Origin: Thermoplasmatota archaeon
GTDB taxonomy: Archaea; Thermoplasmatota; Penumbrarchaeia; Penumbrarchaeales; Penumbrarchaeaceae
Length of the DNA: 64,000 nt
Assembly (NCBI GenBank): GCA_029762535.1
Contig: JARVGK010000003.1
Coordinates: 62,001-126,000 of the forward strand
Reading direction: 5' to 3'
Part shown: positions 41,303 through 49,822 of the stretch, one piece after another
Layout: each line of letters starts with the position of its first letter
Numbering within the stretch: position 1 is the first letter of the stretch
Notes under the pieces: model-generated
What the model was told of the DNA's origin: nothing
Database searches by the model: none
What the model saw: the letters and a program-made list of their open reading frames with translations, nothing else
Position numbers and translations under genes: made by a program

Positions 41303-42799
41303 TCAGAGCGTGATCCCGTAGATCCCCGAGAACTTTTCTTTGAGATAGCGGATGAAATGGTCCGCATCCGGGGCGGATCCCGTGGCCTTCTCAATGAGGA
41401 CCTTCGGGGGATACAGCTTGCCCTTTGAATGTATCCTCTCCCTGAGCCAGGAGAGTATCGGCGCGAATTCGGCCGATGCGACCCTGGAGCCGAGATCGGG
41501 CATGTCCCTGAGTATCGCGTTGTATATCTGGGCCGAGTACAGGTTTCCCAGGGTGTAGGTGGGGAAGTAGCCGAACAGCCCCATGGACCAGTGTATGTCC
41601 TGAAGGCATCCGTCGGCGTTCGTCGGCGGTCGGATCCCCAGATACTCCTCGTACTTGTCGTTCCATAATTCGGGGATCTCATCGACGCCTATCTTACCCT
41701 CCATGATCCCGGTCTCCATCTCGTACCGGATCATGATGTGCAGGTTATAGGTGACCTCGTCTGATTCGGTCCTGATGAGCGAAGGCCCGACAGTGTTCAC
41801 GGCCCTGAACATTTGATCCAGGGTCACATCGTTCATGTTGGGAAAATGCCTTTTCAGCTCCGGGAGCATGTGGGACCAGAACGGCCTGCTCCGGCCGATT
41901 ATGTTCTCCCAGAACCTGGACTGTGACTCGTGTATGCCAAGAGATACGCCCTCGGCAAGAGGTGTGAGGTAGTTATTCTCGAGATAACCCTGCTCGTAGA
42001 GGGCGTGCCCGGTCTCGTGTATCGTGGAGAACACCGAGTTCTTGAGGTTGTCGATCTCGAACCTGGTCGTCATCCTGACGTCCCTCCTGGTCCCGCTCGT
42101 GAAGGGATGAGCGGAGATGTCGAGCCTTCCTTTGTCGAAGTCGAACCCCAGCACCTTGGCCAGATGGTCGCAGAAGGCCTTCTGGTCCTCGATGGGGTAT
42201 TCCCTTCTGACCACTGTTTCGTCGATGACGATCCCGGACTCCGTTATCTTTTTCACGATATCGACGAGCCTCGATCTGAGCGAGGAGAAGAGTTCGGTTA
42301 TCTCCGAGGACCTCGCATAGGGTTCGTAAACGTCCAGCAGTGCGTCGTAGATGACATCATCGTATCCAACGCATTCGGCCTCTCTTTTTTTCAGCTCCAC
42401 CATCTTCACAAGGTACGGGGAGAACATGGAGAAATCGTCCTTCTTTCTGGCGTTCTGCCATGCCTGCTGGGCCACGGACTGCGTGGATGCGATCTCCTTC
42501 ACCAGGTCCTCCGGGATGGAGGTCTGCCTCCTGTAGGCCCTCCCGATCTCCCTGACGACGGCCGATACCTCTTCTCCGAGTTCGCTCTTCTCCAGAACGG
42601 AGACGAGCCTTCCGATCTCGGGGTCGGTGACCTTTCTGTGGTGTATCGCCGAGAGGACGGACATCTGTCCCGCCCTGTCGAGTATAGCCCCTGGGGGCAT
42701 GAAGGTCTCCTGGTCCCAGGAGAGATGGTTGATGGCCTGGTCGATGTAGGAGATCTCCGAATAGAGCTCCCTGAGCCTTGCATACTCCTCTTCTGCCAT
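41303..42799 (-). CDS. Carboxypeptidase Taq (peptidase family M32)
   Basis: 498 residues, the full M32 length. Zinc site HETGH at 261-265 in STIHETGHALYEQGY, with the third ligand in the following GIHESQSRFWENIIGR segment. The N-terminal NHLSWDQETFMPPGA is a strong family signature. Removes C-terminal amino acids from peptides, a fit with OPT peptide uptake in this genome. Cytoplasmic (no signal). The downstream gene on the same strand is 42 bp away. Confidence 0.95.
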   Translation of the reverse strand: MAEEEYARLRELYSEISYIDQAINHLSWDQETFMPPGAILDRAGQMSVLSAIHHRKVTDPEIGRLVSVLEKSELGEEVSAVVREIGRAYRRQTSIPEDLVKEIASTQSVAQQAWQNARKKDDFSMFSPYLVKMVELKKREAECVGYDDVIYDALLDVYEPYARSSEITELFSSLRSRLVDIVKKITESGIVIDETVVRREYPIEDQKAFCDHLAKVLGFDFDKGRLDISAHPFTSGTRRDVRMTTRFEIDNLKNSVFSTIHETGHALYEQGYLENNYLTPLAEGVSLGIHESQSRFWENIIGRSRPFWSHMLPELKRHFPNMNDVTLDQMFRAVNTVGPSLIRTESDEVTYNLHIMIRYEMETGIMEGKIGVDEIPELWNDKYEEYLGIRPPTNADGCLQDIHWSMGLFGYFPTYTLGNLYSAQIYNAILRDMPDLGSRVASAEFAPILSWLRERIHSKGKLYPPKVLIEKATGSAPDADHFIRYLKEKFSGIYGITL

Positions 42800-42857
42800 G
42801 GAGCATGAAAACCCGATGTTGAATATGTAGTTTTGTCCGGCCTATTCCGGAGCGTCC

Positions 42858-43247
42858 TCATTTCTCGTCCTTTTTGCTTTTCTTTTTTTTTCGCGAAGCG
42901 GCAAAGGCGATGATCACGATAAGGAGCACTATGAGGCCGAGGAACGAGACAGAGCAGCAAATACCCACGATCCACCAGGGGAATTCTTGCCCGTCGACCG
43001 TGGGAGGATGTCCTCCGTCCAGAGGATGCGTTCCGTCCAGATATTCCTGCAGGTTCGTCCTGCCGTCCCCGTCAGGGTCCTTGTCCGCATCCTTCACATA
43101 CGGATCCGTGCCGAACGCGATCTCCCACCAGTCGGGGATCCCGTCGCCGTCCGTGTCCTCGGCGGCAGCCGCGTTCGATAAAAAGAGAGACGAATAGAAA
43201 AGCAGAACAACGGTAAACAAGATGGACAAAGTCCTTTTGAACTTCAT
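42858..43247 (-). CDS. Secreted TSP3-repeat protein with C-terminal anchor
   Basis: 129 residues from ATG 43247. Signal peptide (SILFTVVLLFYSSLFLSNAAAA), then calcium-binding thrombospondin type 3 repeats: DTDGDGIPDWWEIAFGTD and DKDPDGDGRTNLQEYLDG, a short linker, a transmembrane helix (WWIVGICCSVSFLGLIVLLIVIIAFAA) and a lysine-rich tail. Small calcium-binding cell-surface protein; adhesion or cell-wall packing is a guess. An in-frame start at 43271 would add eight residues ahead of the basic signal start and is less likely. Confidence 0.72.
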   Translation of the reverse strand: MKFKRTLSILFTVVLLFYSSLFLSNAAAAEDTDGDGIPDWWEIAFGTDPYVKDADKDPDGDGRTNLQEYLDGTHPLDGGHPPTVDGQEFPWWIVGICCSVSFLGLIVLLIVIIAFAASRKKKKSKKDEK

Positions 43248-43337
43248 TAAAGGATCCCCGTATGGTAACAAGGCTGATAAGGCTCTGTCGTAGAAGAAAA
43301 GAACAGATATTTAAAAAATATCCGGCATGATGGGCTA

Positions 43338-43679
43338 TCATCTGAGCTTTTTTAGCGTGCGGGGAGTCAAGGGCTCCTCCTTTTCGAGGATCTCGCCGCT
43401 GGTGTCCACGATCCAGGAGATGTAATCTGGGCCCAGCTCCTCGAAGATGGCCGCCTTGATGCGTTCCGGGACGTACATGTTGTGCAGCATGAAATCTATG
43501 GACGAGTCCTCGTGCAGCCCCCATATGTGTTGGAAGAGCTCCTCTTCAACGCCTTCCCTGGACCCACTGAACTCCACGCTGCAGAAAGGGCATTCGACGA
43601 CAACGTCGATATCGGGATCCTCATCTTCGTAAAGTTCCTGGCCGTCCGCTCCCATGGAGCGTCCTTCGATGTCCGTCAT
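43338..43679 (-). CDS. Small acidic protein with a single zinc-finger-like motif
   Basis: 113 residues, unknown family. ECPFCSVEFSG followed 17 residues after the second Cys by HIWGLH gives a C2H2-like spacing (C-x2-C-x17-H-x4-H). N-terminus is acidic (EDEDPDIDVVV); C-terminus has TPRTLKKLR. Such lone zinc fingers are common in archaea and may mediate nucleic-acid or protein binding. It is divergent from the thioredoxin-like gene at 43820. Confidence 0.55.
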   Translation of the reverse strand: MTDIEGRSMGADGQELYEDEDPDIDVVVECPFCSVEFSGSREGVEEELFQHIWGLHEDSSIDFMLHNMYVPERIKAAIFEELGPDYISWIVDTSGEILEKEEPLTPRTLKKLR

Positions 43680-43819
43680 GCGCTGCCTGCCTTGTTTCGG
43701 AGCCCCCCATGAAAGAGGACCTTATTTTATCTTTCTCCCATGGTGATACATATCCTGACAATTCAGGGACAATGATGATACACGACCGATCGATAACATA
43801 TCAAAAACGGAGGAACTAC

Positions 43820-44098
43820 ATGACCGATGAGGAGTATCTGGATTTCTACGGCGCCGAATGCGAGGGCTGCGCCATGGTATCGGGATTCATAGATGAGATC
43901 GAGGTGGAGGAGAAAGTGTCTTTCAAGAAGCTTGAGGTGTGGCACAATTCCAAGAACCAATCCCTCATGATGGAGCTATCCAAGGAGAGATGCCATACGG
44001 TTCCAATGCTCTACAACCGCAGGACGGATTCCGTCCTGTGCGGATCCCCGACCAAGGACGACATCCTGAAATGGGTCAGGGAACAGAAATCGAAGTGA
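43820..44098 (+). CDS. Thioredoxin-like protein
   Basis: 92 residues. Begins DEEYLDFYGAECEGCAMVSGFI: a CEGC motif in the usual place after the first strand, and CHTVPMLYNRRTDSVLCG with the cis-Pro position. Shorter than classical thioredoxin. The start ATG 43820 has cggaggaa 8 bp upstream; the frame is open further back to 43709 without a ribosome site. The stop is 5 bp before the E1alpha start, so it probably heads the 2-oxoacid dehydrogenase operon. Possibly a redox partner for it, by position only. Confidence 0.7.
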   Translation: MTDEEYLDFYGAECEGCAMVSGFIDEIEVEEKVSFKKLEVWHNSKNQSLMMELSKERCHTVPMLYNRRTDSVLCGSPTKDDILKWVREQKSK

Positions 44099-44103
44099 TC
44101 TCT

Positions 44104-45219
44104 ATGATATTCGGATCGTTCGATCCCCTCAAGGGGGATATGTTCCAGGTCCTTGACCCTGACGGAAAGCTCGTGGCGGAGGATCCCGGCCTTGATCCGG
44201 TCCTCATGAAGGACCTGTACAGATGGATGCTCTACGGGAGGCTAGCCGACGAGAAGGCGGTCAAGCTCCAGAGACAGGGCAGGATGGGCACATACGCTCC
44301 GGGCAAGGGCCAGGAGGCGTCCCAGGTCGGCCCAGCGCTCGCCATGGGGGATTATGACTGGCTCTTTCCATCCTTCAGGGAGCTTACCACATACATGATC
44401 AGGGGTTACCCTCTGGAGTACAACCTGCTCTATTTCATGGGCGATGTAAGGTCAAATCAGGTACCGGAAGGGACGAAAAGCCTCCCCATATTCGTCCCCG
44501 TGGCAACACAGGTGCCCATCGCCGCCGGAGCGGCGTGGGCCCTGAAGAAAAAGGGCAGCGGCTCCGTTGTGGTGTGCTACATGGGCGACGGCGCGACCTC
44601 TGAGGGCGATTTTCATGAGGGGCTGAACTTCGCAGGTGTGTTCCGCGTCCCTGCGCTGTTCATTTCCCAGAACAATCAGTGGGCCATATCCGTTCCAAGG
44701 AAAAAGCAGACCCTGAGCCGGACAATAGCGCAGAAATCGCTCTCATACGGGATCCCAGGCGTTCTCGTGGATGGCAACGATGTGCTGGCTATGTACATTG
44801 CCGCCAGGGAGGGGATCGAAAGGGCCAGGAACGGGGAAGGCCCGTTCTTCATAGAGGCCTTCACATACCGGAGGATGATGCACACCACCGCCGACGATCC
44901 CGGCAGATACCGGACTCCCGAGGAGGAGGCGGAATGGGATCTGAAGGATCCCCTTCGCAGATTCAGGGCCTATCTGGAGGGAAGAGGGATCTGGACCCCT
45001 GAATGGCAGAAGCAACTGGAAGCGGATGCGGAGGAGATGATTAAGAAAGCTGTTGAGAAGGCGGAATCATTGGGGCCCCAGGAGCCGGAGGACCTTTTCC
45101 GGCATATGTATGAGGAGATGACCCCCGCCCTTGTGGAGCAGCTGGAGTATCTGAAATTCTCCCTGGCCAACAGGGAAATAGAGGAAGAGGCCGACGAGAT
45201 AAAGGGGGGATTCCCATAG
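44104..45219 (+). CDS. 2-oxoacid dehydrogenase E1 component, alpha subunit
   Basis: 371 residues. Thiamine diphosphate motif GDGATSEGDFHEGLNFAG with the closing NN in FISQNNQWAIS, plus the family segment GRMGTYAPGKGQEASQVG. With E1beta it decarboxylates pyruvate or a branched 2-oxoacid and loads the lipoyl arm. Start taken as ATG 44104. Substrate cannot be decided; thermoplasmatal versions are often branched-chain enzymes. First gene of E1alpha-E1beta-E2, E1beta beginning 2 bp later. Confidence 0.93.
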   Translation: MIFGSFDPLKGDMFQVLDPDGKLVAEDPGLDPVLMKDLYRWMLYGRLADEKAVKLQRQGRMGTYAPGKGQEASQVGPALAMGDYDWLFPSFRELTTYMIRGYPLEYNLLYFMGDVRSNQVPEGTKSLPIFVPVATQVPIAAGAAWALKKKGSGSVVVCYMGDGATSEGDFHEGLNFAGVFRVPALFISQNNQWAISVPRKKQTLSRTIAQKSLSYGIPGVLVDGNDVLAMYIAAREGIERARNGEGPFFIEAFTYRRMMHTTADDPGRYRTPEEEAEWDLKDPLRRFRAYLEGRGIWTPEWQKQLEADAEEMIKKAVEKAESLGPQEPEDLFRHMYEEMTPALVEQLEYLKFSLANREIEEEADEIKGGFP

Positions 45220-45221
45220 AG

Positions 45222-46190
45222 ATGAACATGGTCCAGGCCATCAATTCCGCCTTGAAGGTCGAGATGGAGCGCGATCCCAGCGTCGTCGTACTCGGCGAGG
45301 ACGTAGGACTCAACGGAGGCGTGTTCAGGGCCACCGAGGGCCTTCAGGAGCTATTGGGCGAGGACAGGGTCATGGACACCCCTCTGGCCGAGTCGGGCAT
45401 AGTGGGGTTCTCCATAGGCGCCGCCCTCATGGGCATGAGGCCTGTGGCAGAGATACAATTCATGGGATTCCTCTGGCCCGCCATCGATCAGCTTGCGAGC
45501 CATGCCGGCAGGCTGAGGAACAGGACGCAGGGCCGCTTCTCGGTTCCGATGGTCGTCAGGTTCCCCTACGGCGGAGGCGTAAGGGCCCTGGAGCATCATG
45601 CGGAGAGCTACGAGGCTACGCTGGCGCACATCCCCGGACTCAAGGTGGTGATACCATCGACGCCGTATGATGCCAAGGGGCTGTTGATCTCCTCGATACG
45701 GGATCCTGATCCCGTCATATTCATGGAGCCGAAGAAACTGTACAGGGCCGGAAAGGAGGAGGTCCCCGAAGGGGAATACACCGAGCCGATCGGCAAGGCC
45801 AAGGTCCTTCGGGAGGGAGATGATATCACCCTAGTGGGCTGGGGATCCTTGGTCCCCAGGCTCTTGAAGGCGGCCCGGCTTATTGAGGACAAGGGGATCT
45901 CCGCGGAGGTGATCGACGTAAGGACGATCTCTCCATACGACGAGGGAACGGTCCACGACTCCCTGGAGAAGACAGGCAGGATGCTGGTGGCGCAGGAGGC
46001 GCATCGTAATCTGGGGTTCGCCTCGGAGATCGCGGCCAGGGCTCAGGAGAAGATGATGGATGTTATGGAGGCCCCGATCCTGAGGCTGACCGGTTTCGAC
46101 GTGCCGTTCCCGTTCTACAGGATGGAGAACTGGGCCATGCCCGATATTGACAGGATAATCAAGGGGATAAGGGAGGTGCTGACATGGTAG
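45222..46190 (+). CDS. 2-oxoacid dehydrogenase E1 component, beta subunit
   Basis: 322 residues, complete. Opens MVQAINSALKVEMERDPSVV (with a preceding MN), includes GEDVGLNGGVFRATEGL and DTPLAESGIVGFSIGAALMG, the standard transketolase pyrimidine-binding domain, and the C-terminal domain with EVIDVRTISPYD. With E1alpha it forms the alpha2beta2 decarboxylase. Overlaps the E2 start by 7 bp, so translation is coupled. The start ATG 45222 and ATG 45228 are both possible. Confidence 0.94.
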   Translation: MNMVQAINSALKVEMERDPSVVVLGEDVGLNGGVFRATEGLQELLGEDRVMDTPLAESGIVGFSIGAALMGMRPVAEIQFMGFLWPAIDQLASHAGRLRNRTQGRFSVPMVVRFPYGGGVRALEHHAESYEATLAHIPGLKVVIPSTPYDAKGLLISSIRDPDPVIFMEPKKLYRAGKEEVPEGEYTEPIGKAKVLREGDDITLVGWGSLVPRLLKAARLIEDKGISAEVIDVRTISPYDEGTVHDSLEKTGRMLVAQEAHRNLGFASEIAARAQEKMMDVMEAPILRLTGFDVPFPFYRMENWAMPDIDRIIKGIREVLTW

Positions 46191-47377
46191 TGGAGTTCAG
46201 GTTCCCCGACGTGGGGGAGGGAATAACCGAAGGCAGATTGAAGAAATGGCATGTCGCCGAAGGTGATCAGATCAAGGAGGACCAGATAGTCGCCGAGATG
46301 GAGACCGACAAGGCGGTGGTGGAGATGCCCTCCCCGGCCTCCGGCAAGGTCCTGAAATTGAACTTCCTCGAGAACGAGAAGGTCAGGGTGGGGGAGGTCC
46401 TCCTCGTCATAGGCGGAGAGGGTGAGAAGGCCGGGGACACTGTTCAGGCAACGGCGGCCGTGGCGCCCCCCAAGGAGGGTTCATTGGGGGGCCTTCTGGG
46501 CAGGAGAAGGCCTTCTTCGACCAGGGCGATCCCGCGGGTCAGGATGCTGGCCGAGGAGAAGGGGGTGGACATGGAAAGCATCCCGGGCACGGGACCGGAG
46601 GGAAGGGTCACCGAGGAGGACGTGCTCAAAGCCGCGGCGCCGAAGAAGAAACCCCTTAAGATCAAGTCGAACTTCGATTTCTACGGACACATAGATCACG
46701 TTCCGTACACTGGCATGAGGGAGGTAATCGGCAGGAGGATGTCGGAATCCAAGTTCACGGCTCCTCACGCCACGACCATGGACGATGCCGATGTGACCGG
46801 GCTCTACAAGCTTAGGAAGAGGATCAACTCCGAGAAGGATATACATCTCACTTTCATACCCTATCTCATCATGACCGTCGTAGAGGCCCTCAAGGAGAAC
46901 CCGATGCTAAACGCGATGCTTGATCCAGAGAACGAGGACATCATCGTGAAAAAGTACTACAACATCGGGATCGCAGTGGACACCCCCAACGGGTTGATGG
47001 TCCCCGTCGTAAAGAGGGTGGAGCAGAAGAAGATGAAAGGTATCCAGAAGGAGATAGAGGGCCTCGTGGAGAGGGCCAAGGATAGGTCGATCGACCTTGC
47101 CGATCTCAAGGGCGGGACCTTCACGATCTCCAATTACGGGTCGATTGGAGGGATATACGGGGTACCCGTCATCAATTTCCCGGAGGTGGCGATCCTTGGG
47201 GTAGGGAGGATAAGGGACATGCCCGTGGTCAAGGACGGGAAGATAGCGATCCGAAAGGTAATGGGATTGTCCCTGTCGATCGACCACAGGGTGGTCGATG
47301 GAGGCAACGCCTCGAGGTTCCTCAACAGGGTCATAGAGCTTCTGGAGGATCCGAAATGGCTTTCGGATAAGGTCTGA
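46184..47377 (+). CDS. 2-oxoacid dehydrogenase E2 component (lipoamide acyltransferase)
   Basis: 397 residues. Single N-terminal lipoyl domain with lipoylation site Lys43 in METDKAVVEMP, a subunit-binding domain (about 110-150, STRAIPRVRMLAEEKGVDM), and a catalytic core with the active-site stretch SIDHRVVDGGNASRFL (His and Asp). It transfers the acyl group from lipoamide to CoA, making acyl-CoA. No dihydrolipoamide dehydrogenase (E3) follows: the next gene is the AbiE antitoxin. The lipoylation enzyme is not in the window. Confidence 0.95.
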   Translation: MVVEFRFPDVGEGITEGRLKKWHVAEGDQIKEDQIVAEMETDKAVVEMPSPASGKVLKLNFLENEKVRVGEVLLVIGGEGEKAGDTVQATAAVAPPKEGSLGGLLGRRRPSSTRAIPRVRMLAEEKGVDMESIPGTGPEGRVTEEDVLKAAAPKKKPLKIKSNFDFYGHIDHVPYTGMREVIGRRMSESKFTAPHATTMDDADVTGLYKLRKRINSEKDIHLTFIPYLIMTVVEALKENPMLNAMLDPENEDIIVKKYYNIGIAVDTPNGLMVPVVKRVEQKKMKGIQKEIEGLVERAKDRSIDLADLKGGTFTISNYGSIGGIYGVPVINFPEVAILGVGRIRDMPVVKDGKIAIRKVMGLSLSIDHRVVDGGNASRFLNRVIELLEDPKWLSDKV

Positions 47378-47399
47378 TCCCGTAGTGAATTTTGTTTAG

Positions 47400-47422
47400 T
47401 TAGTTCTGCTCTGTGGAACTAA
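47400..47422 (+). terminator. Hairpin after the dehydrogenase operon
   Basis: TTAGTTC (47400-47406) and GAACTAA (47416-47422) form a 7-bp stem with a 9-nt loop, followed by an A/T tract. Could stop the E2 message or be part of the AbiE control region. Confidence 0.35.
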
Positions 47423-47465
47423 GTGAATAAAAATTACCATGTTTATAGTAAAATATAATTAGAAC

Positions 47466-47482
47466 TTCTACTATAAGTAGAA
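47466..47482. promoter_or_regulatory. Palindromic operator of the abiE pair
   Basis: TTCTACT-ATA-AGTAGAA, perfect 7-bp arms with a 3-bp spacer, ending 3 bp before the AbiEi start and directly downstream of a TATA element (tttatagta, 47442-47450). It covers the expected transcription start. AbiEi antitoxins repress their own promoters through inverted repeats, so this is a likely binding site. Confidence 0.6.
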
Positions 47483-47485
47483 TTA

Positions 47486-48277
47486 ATGGATACAAATTAC
47501 TATCTGACCCCTTCGGAACAGAGAATACTTAACGTCATCGATAACGCCTCTTTCATTGAAAAGAAGGCTCTCTCCGAACATTTGTATGGAATGAACGATA
47601 AGAATCTGGATAAGGGCTTGACCTCCCTCTCGAGAAAAGGGGAGATCTTCCGATTGAAGAGAGGTTTCTATATCAGGACGGGAGCCAGAGGCATCGATAC
47701 GACATTGATCCTGAGAGCAGCTCCAGTGGCATACGGAGGTTACATCGCCTTCGATACCGCTTTGCGAATCTACGACCTTCTCGATTATGAACCGTTCACT
47801 ATCATGGTATCAACTCCTTATCATTCGGGGTCGATCCCTATCTGTCAGTATGAGATAGTCTATACTTCAATGGGGGAAAGATGCCGGGGCCAGGTCAATC
47901 AAGATGGGATATGGGTGTCCGATCTGGAGAAGACCTTTTTCGATTGTTTCTACAGACCTGACCTTTCCGGAGGATACCAGAACATCTCCAAAGCAATAGC
48001 TCAGGTCAAGGACCTATCATGGAAAAGGTTCGGTTCCTATCTTCAGAGACTTGGGACCGACCCTCTCAGGCAAAGAGTTGGTTACATCACTTCAAAAGTC
48101 CTTGCATCAAGGATCGATGATGAGATCAAGGAGTTCCTTGAAGGATTGAAAGGATCGGTGAAGACACCGACCCGTCTGCTTCCAAGCGGCCCCACAGGGG
48201 GAAAATCGAATAAAGAATGGAAGGTTCAGGATAATTTGGGTATAAATGTTTGGGGAGAGTGGATGAGTGGTCATTGA
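47486..48277 (+). CDS. AbiEi-family antitoxin / transcriptional regulator
   Basis: 263 residues. N-terminal winged helix (TPSEQRILNVIDNASFIEKK, DKGLTSLSRKGEIFRLKRGF), then the AbiEi-type C-terminal domain (APVAYGGYIAFDTALRIYDL, VSDLEKTFFDCFYRPDLSGG). Acts as DNA-binding antitoxin of the type IV AbiE system and as autorepressor. Stop overlaps the toxin start by 11 bp. The AT-rich promoter differs from the GC-rich neighbours, fitting a mobile defence module, though no flanking repeats are seen. Confidence 0.88.
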   Translation: MDTNYYLTPSEQRILNVIDNASFIEKKALSEHLYGMNDKNLDKGLTSLSRKGEIFRLKRGFYIRTGARGIDTTLILRAAPVAYGGYIAFDTALRIYDLLDYEPFTIMVSTPYHSGSIPICQYEIVYTSMGERCRGQVNQDGIWVSDLEKTFFDCFYRPDLSGGYQNISKAIAQVKDLSWKRFGSYLQRLGTDPLRQRVGYITSKVLASRIDDEIKEFLEGLKGSVKTPTRLLPSGPTGGKSNKEWKVQDNLGINVWGEWMSGH

Positions 48278-49079
48278 TCCGGATGATATCGAAAGGATCT
48301 CCAGGAAGAGGGGTCTGGGACTAAAGTTCGTTTCAAAGGATATGAAGATATCCATTCTACTGGAGGCGATCTCGGCATGGGAGGGCCTGGATTTCGCCCT
48401 GAAGGGTGGGACGGCCATCAACAGACTCTACTTGAAGAATGACCAGAGGTTCTCCGAGGACATAGATATAGACCTTTTCGGCCCGGGAAGGATCGATGAG
48501 AGATTATCCAGGGTCAGAGAACTGTTCGATGATATCCAGGGGTTCGATATCATCGGCCCCAGGATGCTTTATCATAACGCCAGATTCGATGCGATCTACA
48601 CAAGCGAGTTCGGAGAAAAGGACCGGGTGATGCTCGATATCAACATAGGATATGACAGGTCCTACTGCGTGAACCCGATCGAGAGAAGACCGATAACGTC
48701 TTCGATTATAGCCTATCCCTCTGCGATGGTCCCGGTATATTCTATGGAGGATCTTTTGGCCCAGAAGTTCATGGCGCTTGAAAACAGGATCGAGGGGAAG
48801 GATGTCTACGACATCAAGATGGCACTAAATACCAAGTTCGATGTGGGGATTCTAAAAAGTTCGATCATCCAGCGACTTGAAATGATGAAAATGGAAAAAG
48901 ACCTGTCATCCTTCCTGGATTCCCTTATGGAAAGACGCGACCTCTTTTTAGACAATTGGGTTAGGATAATGAATGCGACCAATCATTATCTCCCAAAGGA
49001 CAGAAGACCCGATTGGCGCTCCTTCATTAGGACCCTCTTCGACGATATTCAAGATAAGGTCATAGGCGAGATCCAATAA
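48267..49079 (+). CDS. AbiEii/AbiGii-type nucleotidyltransferase toxin
   Basis: 270 residues. Nucleotidyltransferase motif FALKGGTAINRLYL followed by RFSEDIDIDLF, with the aspartates that bind metal and nucleotide. The later LLAQKFMALENRIEGKDVYDIKMAL matches the AbiEii region needed for toxicity. In bacteria AbiEii arrests growth, protecting against phage, by modifying tRNA or other nucleic acid. Start GTG 48267, overlapping the antitoxin gene by 11 bp, with ggagagtgga just upstream. Catalytic residues appear intact, so it is probably functional. Confidence 0.9.
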   Translation: MVIDPDDIERISRKRGLGLKFVSKDMKISILLEAISAWEGLDFALKGGTAINRLYLKNDQRFSEDIDIDLFGPGRIDERLSRVRELFDDIQGFDIIGPRMLYHNARFDAIYTSEFGEKDRVMLDINIGYDRSYCVNPIERRPITSSIIAYPSAMVPVYSMEDLLAQKFMALENRIEGKDVYDIKMALNTKFDVGILKSSIIQRLEMMKMEKDLSSFLDSLMERRDLFLDNWVRIMNATNHYLPKDRRPDWRSFIRTLFDDIQDKVIGEIQ

Positions 49080-49179
49080 ACTGTGAATGATCGGTGTAAA
49101 GGACGACTCTCTCGGGGTGGACATCCCTCCGATCGGTTGAGGTCGGGCATGGATCGCCAATGTTCAGGCGTTCGTAGGA

Positions 49180-49656
49180 TCACCCTTCGACATGCTTGCA
49201 GATCGCTATCGGGGATCTGTTCTTGATCCCCATCGCCTCCAGATCCAGAGGGCTCACAAGGATCCGGTCGTTGTCCCTGGCATCTATCTGGTGTGCCCTC
49301 AGTTTGCAGTTCTTGTCGCAATGGATGATGTCCACCATGTCCCCGCTCCTCAATTCGAGATAATCCATTACCACCTTGGGGATCATGACATGGCCCGTAT
49401 ATCCCATGGGCTCCTTCTGGATGTGGACCTTCTTCGTCTTTAGGTATCTTTCGGCGATCTTTTGATCCATATCGTCGAGGAGCCGGAAGACCTTGACCTT
49501 GATCTCATGCTCGGTGATCCCCGGATGGGGATCTATCATGTCCGCTATCATGTTCGATGAATCGCTGTCCAGGCCTACCGTCTTAAGCGATTCGACGATC
49601 TTCTTTCTGCGGAACCTCTCCTGGGTCCCATCTTCCAGTGTCACCCTGTCGCTCAT
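49180..49656 (-). CDS. ATP-cone plus SpoVT/AbrB-like domain protein
   Basis: 158 residues. First part (about 5-75) is an ATP-cone: LEDGTQERFRRKKIVESLKT, then ITEHEIKVKVFRLLDDMDQK and AERYLKTK, as in NrdR and ribonucleotide reductases. Second part (about 85-125) is an AbrB-like swapped-hairpin DNA-binding domain: YTGHVMIPKVVMDYLELRSGD. A nucleotide sensor fused to a DNA-binding fold suggests a (d)ATP-responsive regulator. Start ATG 49656 chosen because a perfect ggaggtgat lies just upstream; the frame also opens earlier. A TATA-like tttaaata lies further up. Confidence 0.75.
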   Translation of the reverse strand: MSDRVTLEDGTQERFRRKKIVESLKTVGLDSDSSNMIADMIDPHPGITEHEIKVKVFRLLDDMDQKIAERYLKTKKVHIQKEPMGYTGHVMIPKVVMDYLELRSGDMVDIIHCDKNCKLRAHQIDARDNDRILVSPLDLEAMGIKNRSPIAICKHVEG

Positions 49657-49822
49657 GTTATCACCTCCAATATGAAGATCCCACCCTCCCATCCAGAAGA
49701 AGATGAGAGATCCGTGAATATATTGTTCCACAGGGTATTTAAAGGTTCATGCTAAGCGAAGACCGATGTTTTTGACCATATACATTCTGATGCGGTTCAC
49801 AAGAGGTTCAATATTGTTGAAC

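Noticed and set aside
49080-49179. Gene or RNA in the gap after the AbiEii toxin
   Set aside because: Only about 100 bp without a credible frame, hairpin or promoter.
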